In this document: piece by piece, positions 58,111 through 64,000 of the stretch
Position numbering within the stretch: position 1 is the stretch's first letter
How the letters are laid out: each line of letters starts with the position of its first letter
Source of the DNA: Pseudarthrobacter sp. ATCC 49987
GTDB lineage: Bacteria; Actinomycetota; Actinomycetes; Actinomycetales; Micrococcaceae
NCBI RefSeq assembly: GCF_009928425.1
Contig: NZ_JAABNS010000001.1
Location: 1,302,001-1,366,000 of the forward strand
Direction of reading: 5' to 3'
DNA: 64,000 bases
Notes under the pieces: model-generated
Databases searched by the model: none
What the model was told of the DNA's origin: nothing
The model's input: only the letters and a program-made list of their open reading frames with translations
Made by a program: the position numbers and the translations under genes

Positions 58111-60674
58111 TTCGCGCTCCACATCAGATTTTCGGCGGTTGCCCGGCCGAGTAGTTGCTCGTCCATTCCGGGCGCGGCCTGGACGGTGACAGGTCGCTGT
58201 TCCTTGATCGCCCGCACCAGATCATCGAGGCTCGAGCCCGAGGACCCGGCCCGGCCGCCGGCGGCGGATCCGAAACCGCCGGCCGAACCTCCCGCCGGGG
58301 AGAGCTCGGGCACGGTGACCAGGTTCGACATCCGTTCGTCGATCCGGCCCTGCGTCCGGCCCACGCCGACCAGCACGCCTTCGCCGATGTTCTCGCCGAG
58401 GCCGGCGAAGACCCGCGAGGGCGAATGGATCCCGAGGGCGACTTTGAACGGTTCGACGATCCAGCCCGGCAGCAGGCTTAGGAAGAAATTCCCGATCGTG
58501 CCGGCCAGGGACCGGACGCCGTCCATCAGCCCTTCGACGATGTTCCGGCCCGCGCCGACCAGCCAGTTACCGGCGCCCGCGAGGGCACCGATAACTTGGC
58601 CGCCGAGGCCGCCGAGGACGCCGAGGACGTTCCCGACCATGCCGGACACGCCGGACACGATGCCGCCCCAGATCCCGCCGAGGAACCCGCCGACCGCGCC
58701 GAACACGGCAGCGATGAAGTTCCATGCTGCGCCGAACCCGGACACGATCGAGCCCCAGACAGCGGACACGGCGCCGGAAATAATCCCGACGATGCCGCCC
58801 CAGACCGCGCCGACGAACCCGCCGATCGCGCCGAACACGGCGGCGATGAATCCCCAGACGGCATTGAACACGGTCGAGACGACGGACCAGACCGCCGATA
58901 GAGCGCCGGTAATTATGGCGATGTACCAGTTCCAGATCCCGACAAAGAACCCGCCGATCGCGGTGAACACGGCGACGATGTTGTTCCAGATAGCGGCCAT
59001 CTCGTCCCCGTGTTCCTGGACGAACGCGGCGAGGATGTTGCTGACCAGGCTGGTGATCCAGTTCCAGACACCGGCGATAAAGTTCCCGACGTTGGTAAAG
59101 ATCGTCGTGACAAAGTTCCAGACCTCCGTCAGCCCGTTGACGATCGGGTCCATCACGGCATGTACGCCGGTCATCACGACGGCGACGATCCCGTTCCAGA
59201 TGTCGCCGATAAATCCGGCGAAGCCGTTCCACACGCCATCCCACCAGGAGAGGAATCCGGCCATGATGCCTTGGAACCAGCCGACGAAGCCGCCCCATAT
59301 TTGCGTGATAAACGCGACGACGGTGTCCCAGTGCATCACCAGCAGGACGATCGCGGCGATCAGCGCAGCGATGCCGACGATCCACCAAGTAACGGGGCTT
59401 GCCCACATAGCCGAGTTGAGCACCAGCTGCACAGTCGCCCAGGCCGCCATCCCGGCGTTTACGGCGACGATCACGGCCGCGAAGGCGCCGAGGGCGATCA
59501 CTACCGGGACGATAACCGGGGCGAACTGCTGCAGATTTTCCAGGATCGGGGTCAGGATCGGCAGCAGCTGCGCGCCCATCGAGCCGAGGGCGGTTTCCGC
59601 GGTGCGCTGCAGTTCGGTGAAGGCGGCGCCCGGGCCGGAGTGGAGCTTATCGCCGAGGTTCGCCGCGGAACCTTCGACGGTGCCGAGGGCTTCCTGCGCG
59701 TTGAGGATCGAGTCGATAAACTTCGGCACGTTCTCGGTGCCCATATCTTCGAGCGGGGTGCCGAACAGAGCGATCGCGGTCTGCGCCTGCAGCGCCGGGT
59801 CTTCGATTTTGTAGAGCCCGTTAGCGATTTCTTCCATCGCGGTCCGGGCGTCTTTCCCGCCCAGCGCCATCATCGAAGCCATTTCGCCGGCGTCGGATCC
59901 GATCAGCTTCATCGCGTCGGCGGTGCTCTTGGACCCGTCGGCCGCCCGGATCGTGAGCTCTTTGAACGCGTCGCCGGTTTTGTCGATGCCGTAGGCGCCC
60001 TGCGCGGACGCGTCCGCGAGCATCGTCATCGCCTCGCCGCCGGAGAATCCGAGCTGCGCGAACATCGGGCCGTATTCGTCGACGGCGTCGAGGACGTCCT
60101 CGCGGACGTTTGTCGGGACTTTGGACAGTGCCGCGGCGAGCAGGTCGGCAGCTTCGACGCCGTCCTTTGCTAGCCCGTTCGTGATCATCTGCCCGGCGAC
60201 CTGCGCGGTCCTGGCGACGTCGATCTCGAAGGCTGCCGAAAGATCCATGACTTTACCGGTCACGTTTTCGATGTCGGCCTGCGAACCGTCCGCGAGTCCC
60301 TTGATCGAGGACAGGGTCGCGCCGACGCCGGCGGATACGGCTTCAAAGGATTCGCCGTACCCGTCGGCATACATCGCGCCGGCCGCGGACCCGGCCGCCG
60401 CGGCAGCCGGGCCCGCCAGGTTGAGGCCGGCGGTCATCGTCGACGTGACCGAATCCATGTTGATAGCCGTCGTCAGCCCGGACATCAGCGCGGTGCCGGC
60501 GATGCCGCCGGCCGCGACGGCGGTCATCGGATTGAACAGTTTCGCCGTCGCCTTCGCGCCGGCCGCGCCGAGCTGCCCGGCCATCGAATCGGCGGACGCG
60601 ACGACATCCTGGAATGTTTTGTCGACTCCCTTCGAAGTCGCGAGGATGTCGAACAGCAGTTGCTGCGTAGCCAC
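58107..60674 (-). CDS. Tape measure protein
   Basis: An 855-residue protein that sets tail length and enters the host envelope. The N-terminal third is the phage-tail tape-measure domain (with the D-G-S-Q-A-D/A-E-V-A region). A hydrophobic core (about 385-460) contains several membrane-like helices. Next comes a Trp/Gly-rich repetitive region, including two 44-residue units built around A-A-V-F-G-A-I-G-G-F and W-G-G-I. By the usual ~1.5 A per residue rule the tail would be ~130 nm. Confidence 0.93.
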   Translation of the reverse strand: MATQQLLFDILATSKGVDKTFQDVVASADSMAGQLGAAGAKATAKLFNPMTAVAAGGIAGTALMSGLTTAINMDSVTSTMTAGLNLAGPAAAAAGSAAGAMYADGYGESFEAVSAGVGATLSSIKGLADGSQADIENVTGKVMDLSAAFEIDVARTAQVAGQMITNGLAKDGVEAADLLAAALSKVPTNVREDVLDAVDEYGPMFAQLGFSGGEAMTMLADASAQGAYGIDKTGDAFKELTIRAADGSKSTADAMKLIGSDAGEMASMMALGGKDARTAMEEIANGLYKIEDPALQAQTAIALFGTPLEDMGTENVPKFIDSILNAQEALGTVEGSAANLGDKLHSGPGAAFTELQRTAETALGSMGAQLLPILTPILENLQQFAPVIVPVVIALGAFAAVIVAVNAGMAAWATVQLVLNSAMWASPVTWWIVGIAALIAAIVLLVMHWDTVVAFITQIWGGFVGWFQGIMAGFLSWWDGVWNGFAGFIGDIWNGIVAVVMTGVHAVMDPIVNGLTEVWNFVTTIFTNVGNFIAGVWNWITSLVSNILAAFVQEHGDEMAAIWNNIVAVFTAIGGFFVGIWNWYIAIITGALSAVWSVVSTVFNAVWGFIAAVFGAIGGFVGAVWGGIVGIISGAVSAVWGSIVSGFGAAWNFIAAVFGAVGGFLGGIWGGIVSGVSGMVGNVLGVLGGLGGQVIGALAGAGNWLVGAGRNIVEGLMDGVRSLAGTIGNFFLSLLPGWIVEPFKVALGIHSPSRVFAGLGENIGEGVLVGVGRTQGRIDERMSNLVTVPELSPAGGSAGGFGSAAGGRAGSSGSSLDDLVRAIKEQRPVTVQAAPGMDEQLLGRATAENLMWSAK

Positions 60675-60690
60675 GGTGCCGCCTTTCGTT

Positions 60691-60939
60691 TTAGCGTTTC
60701 TGCCGGGCGTTGTCCTGCTGCTCTTCCCAGGCGCGGGCGTTCGCGACGAACTTCATCCACATCAGGTAATCGAGGTCCCACACGTTGAGCGGGGTGATGC
60801 CCGGCCAGACGTGCGAGATCGTCGTGATCCAGCGGAAGACGGACGCCTGGATGTCGTCGAGATCCTCTAGCTGGTGAGCGCGGCTGGCACGACGGCCGGA
60901 TCGGTATCCGTCGGACCCTGCGGAGGGTCCGCAGGTTTT
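60691..60939 (-). CDS. Tail assembly chaperone, frameshift extension (gpT-like)
   Basis: A frame in the -1 register relative to the upstream chaperone, continuing past its stop to TGA at 60691. The usable part is ~80 residues with the W-I-T-T-I-S-H-V-W-P-G-I-T-P and D-L-D-Y-L-M-W-M-K-F segments found in GT-type chaperone tails. It has no plausible own start downstream of the overlap, so it is expected only as a fusion with the upstream protein. Confidence 0.75.
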   Translation of the reverse strand, partial: KTCGPSAGSDGYRSGRRASRAHQLEDLDDIQASVFRWITTISHVWPGITPLNVWDLDYLMWMKFVANARAWEEQQDNARQKR

Positions 60940-61262
60940 GTTTCCTCCGTCTCGGCTTCGAATCCGATCTGGGAGAGCGGGAAATCGTTCGCTTCCGCGA
61001 CGGTCACGGCCTCGCCGGCGTGCCGCTTGCAAAGCCAGACCATCGCCTGCAGCGCGAGCAGGTTGTCCTCTTCCTCGAGGAAGTCCAGCGGATCCGCGGG
61101 GCTGCCGTCTGTCGGCGCCGAGTCTTCCATCCTTTTGAAGGCATCGCGCAGGGACTTGATCCCGACGCCGGACTGCATTTTCAGGACGTAGAGGTTCCGG
61201 AGCGTCGCGCCCTGGATCGCTTCCTGCAGGGGATATTTCGTTCCGGCCACGATCAGCTTCAT
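60867..61262 (-). CDS. Tail assembly chaperone (gpG-like)
   Basis: A 131-residue acidic protein immediately before the tape-measure gene in transcription order, the invariant place of gpG. It has a helical N-terminal domain (about 10-95) and a disordered Pro/Thr/Asp tail in which the frameshift site lies. It should bind the tape-measure protein during tail assembly and not enter the virion. Confidence 0.85.
   Translation of the reverse strand: MKLIVAGTKYPLQEAIQGATLRNLYVLKMQSGVGIKSLRDAFKRMEDSAPTDGSPADPLDFLEEEDNLLALQAMVWLCKRHAGEAVTVAEANDFPLSQIGFEAETEETKPADPPQGPTDTDPAVVPAALTS
60917..60939 (-). promoter_or_regulatory. Predicted -1 ribosomal frameshift signal
   Basis: On the minus strand, ACA-AAA-CCT (zero frame) lets Lys-tRNA slip from AAA to AAA in the -1 frame. 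Directly after it a perfect 8-bp stem CCTGCGGA/TCCGCAGG with a 3-nt loop (60917-60935) could stall the ribosome. The site is not a canonical X-XXY-YYZ heptamer. Confidence 0.55.
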
Positions 61263-61266
61263 GCCG

Positions 61267-61860
61267 TCAGCCCTTTCCGTTGAGTGCGTCGTCGATAGCG
61301 GCGAGCGCCTTGTCTTTTGCTTGGATCCGTCCGCGCTTGATCGGTTCCCACCAGTAGGGCTGGCCGAACTGCGTGACGAATTGGTCTTTGTTGCCGAAGA
61401 CCGGATGGCGCAGGGTCTTTTTGTTCCAGCCCTTGACCATCACGCCGCCGACGGATTTGTCGGCGCGGACGCTGATCCCGGACCGGGTCGAGCCGGCGAC
61501 GACGCGGGTTTTGAGCGAGGCCGCGACGCGCTTCCGCATCCCGGTGCTGCGGTCGCGGCCGGCGGCTTCGGCCTTGTAGACGTTGACGGTCCGCAGGTAG
61601 GCCTTCCGGCCGCCCTTCGCCTGGATCCGTTTGACGCGCATCCCGGCTTTGCGGGCGTTGCCGGGTTTCTGCCCGGCGAGGATCGCGCGCTGGTCTTTGA
61701 TGATGTCGTCGCCGACGCCGCGGAGGTTGCGGCGCAGGTTGCGCTGCACTGCGGGCCCGATCTCTTTCGCCCTCGCGAGCGCCTCGCGGATGTTCGGCGA
61801 GGTGATCGTGATCTCGGGGAGATCGGGCCCGCCGCCGCGCTGGTGCGCGGAGCGTGCCAC
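61267..61860 (-). CDS. HK97 gp10-like tail completion protein
   Basis: A 197-residue basic protein with the C-terminal R-H-P-V-F-G-N...F-V-T-Q-F-G-Q-P-Y-W signature of HK97 gp10-like neck proteins. The N-terminal half is strongly basic and helical. Such genes normally precede the tail-tube gene; here it follows it, between tube and chaperone. It shares its first base with the stop of the tail-tube gene. Confidence 0.72.
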   Translation of the reverse strand: MARSAHQRGGGPDLPEITITSPNIREALARAKEIGPAVQRNLRRNLRGVGDDIIKDQRAILAGQKPGNARKAGMRVKRIQAKGGRKAYLRTVNVYKAEAAGRDRSTGMRKRVAASLKTRVVAGSTRSGISVRADKSVGGVMVKGWNKKTLRHPVFGNKDQFVTQFGQPYWWEPIKRGRIQAKDKALAAIDDALNGKG

Positions 61861-62888
61861 TAGATCGCGGTGTCGGTGGTGACCAGCGCGACGCAGATCG
61901 GGGCGCCCGCGACCAGGCCGTCGAGGACGGTGAAGTCGATCGACTGTTTGATCACGGATCCACCGCCGGACTTGGGCAGTTCTCCCTCGAGCCGGATGTC
62001 CGGCAGGTGGATCTGCAGGACCGGCTTCGCCGAGGTCCCGATCGTCGTCGCCGCGGTGAAGGTCAGCGTCAGCGCGAGCGGGGTCTGGTTGAGGTAGGCA
62101 TCGCGGAGGACCGTGTCGGAGTATTCGGCCGTGACCTTGCCCTTCGCATCGGCCATCCCGACGACGGGCCGCCGGCCGCGCTTGCCGCCGGCGCCGAGGT
62201 TGAACCCGCCGTCGTCTATCTTGTTATCGAAGGAGACGGTGAAGTCCTCGATCGTGGCCGCGACGGTGCCGCCTGTCGCGAGCGCCGACGCGGTCGGCGG
62301 GGTCTGGGATCCGCCGATCGTGATCGCGCCCTGCGCGAAGTGAAAGAGTTCCTCGCCGATGACGTAAGACGGGGCAGCGTAGGGGGTGTCGGTCTTGACT
62401 TCCTTCGCTTCCCAGCTGGTCTTGAGCTTGACGATGTCGGCGTTCGATGCGGAGAATTCGCCCGAGGTGCAGACCGCGCCGAGGAACGTCATCGGCGTGA
62501 CGGCGCCGCCGCCGAGGGTCGGGATCCCCTTCTGAATCGTGTAGGAATTCAGAGGGTCCGTCGTCGTCGGCGTGTAGAGCTGCTGAAATACGCCGGCCTG
62601 CGCGGGGACTGCCGTCGACACGGCGGACCCGAACAGGGCTTCGAGGAAGACGCCGAGGCCCTTGCTTACGAGTTCGACGTTAATGTCGCCGCCGGCGGAC
62701 TGCTTCGCCAGAACCCGGCGGCGCGAGCGCGCCAGCCGGGACCCGACGCGCATCCCGGCGCCCTGGACGAACGTCGGGTTCCAGGCGAGGGACTCGTCGA
62801 CGAATTCGGGGAACCGGTCGACGGTAACGGCGGTCCCGTAGGTGGTTTCTTTTTTCAGACCGATCGAGCAGTCGAGTTGTGTGGTCAC
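61860..62888 (-). CDS. Major tail tube protein
   Basis: A 342-residue protein: N-terminal tube fold with K-K-E-T-T-Y-G-T-A-V and the V-D-E-S-L segment, a central S-G-E-F-S-A-S-N/T-I-E-D-F-T-V-S-F-D-N-K core and a C-terminal beta domain (about 240-342) that may decorate the tube. Position four genes before the tape measure in transcription order supports the call. Confidence 0.85.
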   Translation of the reverse strand: MTTQLDCSIGLKKETTYGTAVTVDRFPEFVDESLAWNPTFVQGAGMRVGSRLARSRRRVLAKQSAGGDINVELVSKGLGVFLEALFGSAVSTAVPAQAGVFQQLYTPTTTDPLNSYTIQKGIPTLGGGAVTPMTFLGAVCTSGEFSASNADIVKLKTSWEAKEVKTDTPYAAPSYVIGEELFHFAQGAITIGGSQTPPTASALATGGTVAATIEDFTVSFDNKIDDGGFNLGAGGKRGRRPVVGMADAKGKVTAEYSDTVLRDAYLNQTPLALTLTFTAATTIGTSAKPVLQIHLPDIRLEGELPKSGGGSVIKQSIDFTVLDGLVAGAPICVALVTTDTAI

Positions 62889-63160
62889 TTGCTGTCACCT
62901 TCCGTTGCGGAGCCGTCGGCCGGTGCCTGCGCGCCCTCTTCCTGCCCGTCGGGGCTGTCTGCCTCGTCGGGTTCCTGCTCGGCCGCCAGCGAGGCAGCCA
63001 GCGTCTTAGCTGGCCGGTCGGCGGGTTCGTAGTTGCCCGGCTGCAGCAGCAGCGCCCGGGCTTGGTCCTCGGTCACGTCGACGATCTGGTCGGGCTCGAG
63101 GACGGTCCGCAGCAGCGGGACGTCGAGCGCGCCGAGCGGTGAGACGTTTTTGATTTTCAT
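62885..63160 (-). CDS. Small neck-region protein, unknown
   Basis: A 91-residue protein with a beta-rich N-terminal half (I-K-N-V-S-P-L-G, V-x-P-D-Q-I-V-D-V-T) and an acidic, disordered C-terminus. Similar small proteins lie between neck and tail-tube genes in actinobacteriophages; function unknown. It overlaps the tail-tube gene by 4 bp. Confidence 0.65.
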   Translation of the reverse strand: MKIKNVSPLGALDVPLLRTVLEPDQIVDVTEDQARALLLQPGNYEPADRPAKTLAASLAAEQEPDEADSPDGQEEGAQAPADGSATEGDSK

Positions 63161-63172
63161 CGGGTTTTTCTC

Positions 63173-63658
63173 CTAAGCCTGGATCCGTGCTTTAGCGGTG
63201 AAGGTCGCGACGACTTCGGTCACGCGGCCCTGTTCGATCAGGTCCTCGGGCGTGGCGCCTTCGGACTCGTGGCCGGACAGGACACACAACCGGACGATGC
63301 CGCCGAGGGTGGTGTCTTCCATCCGGACGTGATGCTCGATACGGCGCAGCAGTTCGTAAGCGCGTTCGGCCGTCTCGATCTCGGCCTCTTCGCCGCCGCC
63401 CCGGAAACAGGACACGGTCACCTCGAGGCTGAGGGTTTCCTCGCGGCTGCGGTTCGTGCCTATCGTCGCCGTTTCCTGGCCGGAACTGAGCCGGCCGAAA
63501 GAAACGATGTCGTCCGGGGCGTAGGTCGAGGGCTGCCCAAACACGACGTAGACGTGTTCGGTGTCCACGCCGCCGGCGAACAGATCCGCGGTCGCACGGT
63601 AAAACGCTTTCTTGAACGCGAGCCCGAGCGTGGCCTGCGTCAGATCGAGGCCGGCCAT
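63173..63658 (-). CDS. Tail terminator-like protein
   Basis: A 161-residue protein placed between the connector and the tail-tube genes, where the tail terminator (gpU-like) belongs. Alternating strands and helices and the A-E-R-A-Y-E-L-L-R-R-I-E segment fit that fold, but no signature motif confirms it. ATG 63658 overlaps the preceding stop as TGATG; the frame open to 63805 is a shadow. Confidence 0.65.
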   Translation of the reverse strand: MAGLDLTQATLGLAFKKAFYRATADLFAGGVDTEHVYVVFGQPSTYAPDDIVSFGRLSSGQETATIGTNRSREETLSLEVTVSCFRGGGEEAEIETAERAYELLRRIEHHVRMEDTTLGGIVRLCVLSGHESEGATPEDLIEQGRVTEVVATFTAKARIQA

Positions 63659-64000
63659 CAGGCGAACCCGCCGATCTGTTCGTGCGGCGCGCAGAGTTCC
63701 ATCACGCGGCGCGGGACCGCGAAGCCGGACGGGGTGAAGACGTCGGCCTCGGGCCGGTTGCCGCGGACGTTGCCGCCGCCGGATCCCTGCATTCCGCCCT
63801 GCCACCAGAACCGGACGAGCTCGCGGGCCGCAAGCCGGATGTTAGGTGGGATCACGGCCGAACCGATCCGGTAGGTGATCACCAGCTCGCCGACGCCGAA
63901 GGGCCGCACGGCGGACCGGGACCCGCCATAGATCAGCCCGGACGCGAGATCGGGGACATAGTCCAGGACCGGGGCGCCGTCGAGCGTGATCCCGAGGATC
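63658..64000 (-). CDS. Head-tail connector protein, N-terminus outside window
   Basis: A minus-strand frame is open from the right edge (first full codon 63999) to TGA at 63658-63660, at least 114 codons. The visible part has the R-L-A-A-R-E-L-V-R-F-W-W-Q helix and a G-F-A-V-P-R-R-V-M-E-L end seen in head-tail adaptor proteins. An internal ATG at 63909 exists, but the frame upstream is coding-like, so the gene starts beyond the window. Confidence 0.68.
   Translation of the reverse strand, partial: ILGITLDGAPVLDYVPDLASGLIYGGSRSAVRPFGVGELVITYRIGSAVIPPNIRLAARELVRFWWQGGMQGSGGGNVRGNRPEADVFTPSGFAVPRRVMELCAPHEQIGGFA

Larger units (their letters stand above)
46129..64000. mobile_element. Siphovirus-type prophage, left part
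   Basis: The prophage runs from the tRNA-Thr att site beyond the right edge. In the direction of late transcription (leftwards) the order is head-tail connector, neck, tail tube, tail chaperones, tape measure, Dit, tail tip, fibres, lysis, then the lysogeny cassette and integrase next to att. This is the usual siphovirus map opened at attP. No frameshifts or insertions in the structural genes are visible, so it may be intact. Terminase, capsid and early genes must lie to the right. Confidence 0.93.

Noticed and set aside
57952..59814. Plus-strand 620-codon frame opposite the tape measure and Dit genes
   Set aside because: Its repetitive Pro/Thr/Ile pattern mirrors the tape-measure repeats on the other strand; no start signal.

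Overview
The window is high-GC actinobacterial chromosome, most probably Micrococcaceae (Arthrobacter/Pseudarthrobacter type). Pointers are many GTG/TTG starts, DUF3145 and DUF3052 proteins, a fasR-fabD-fabH-acpP-fabF cluster beside a homodimeric-type aceE, a long (498 aa) GAPDH, a 13E12-type DUF222/HNH gene and an MptB-like mannosyltransferase. This placement rests on gene content only.

Region 1 (1-4.1 kb): the comM-dprA-xerC competence/recombination cluster. A mobile element carrying a large serine recombinase (1-1178, minus, running off the left edge) is inserted in comM, leaving only the 3' part of that gene (about 1231-1846). dprA and xerC behind it are intact.

Region 2 (4.4-13.1 kb): type II fatty-acid synthesis. 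fabD, fabH, acpP and fabF run leftwards, preceded by a FasR-like regulator; aceE (pyruvate to acetyl-CoA) lies upstream on the same strand. Near-identical 18-bp dyads lie in front of both fabD and fasR and are the likely operator. Hairpins on both sides of acpP suggest separate dosing of the carrier protein.

Region 3 (13.5-46.1 kb): ordinary chromosome. It holds peroxiredoxin AhpE, Sir2, tRNA-Val, a candidate MITE-like inverted-repeat unit beside the DUF222/HNH gene, GntR/6-phosphogluconate dehydrogenase, cysK-cysE, msrA, Nif3-like and zinc-ribbon proteins, yaaA, a Tat lipoprotein esterase, an SPFH protein, RNase P RNA, a GMC oxidoreductase, GapB-type GAPDH, a membrane-anchored HNH nuclease, pfkB, ppk2, peptide deformylase, acyl-CoA dehydrogenase, tRNA-His, oligoribonuclease, an MptB-like enzyme, an AlkD-like protein, methionine aminopeptidase, a LapA-domain protein and CorA.

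Region 4 (46.1-64.0 kb, continuing right): a siphovirus-type prophage. Its left end lies in the 3' half of a tRNA-Thr(UGU) gene. Next come a small gene, a long intergenic stretch, a tyrosine integrase, a membrane protein coupled to an ImmA/IrrE protease, a tRNA-Arg(UCU) that repeats the att sequence, and a plus-strand accessory gene. Then follows a long leftward operon, read here from its upstream end: head-tail connector, neck proteins, tail tube, tail chaperone with a frameshift, tape measure, Dit, tail tip, fibres, lysis genes. Most of these genes overlap by 4 bp. Capsid, terminase and early genes must lie beyond the right edge. I saw no classical repressor gene in the part that is visible.
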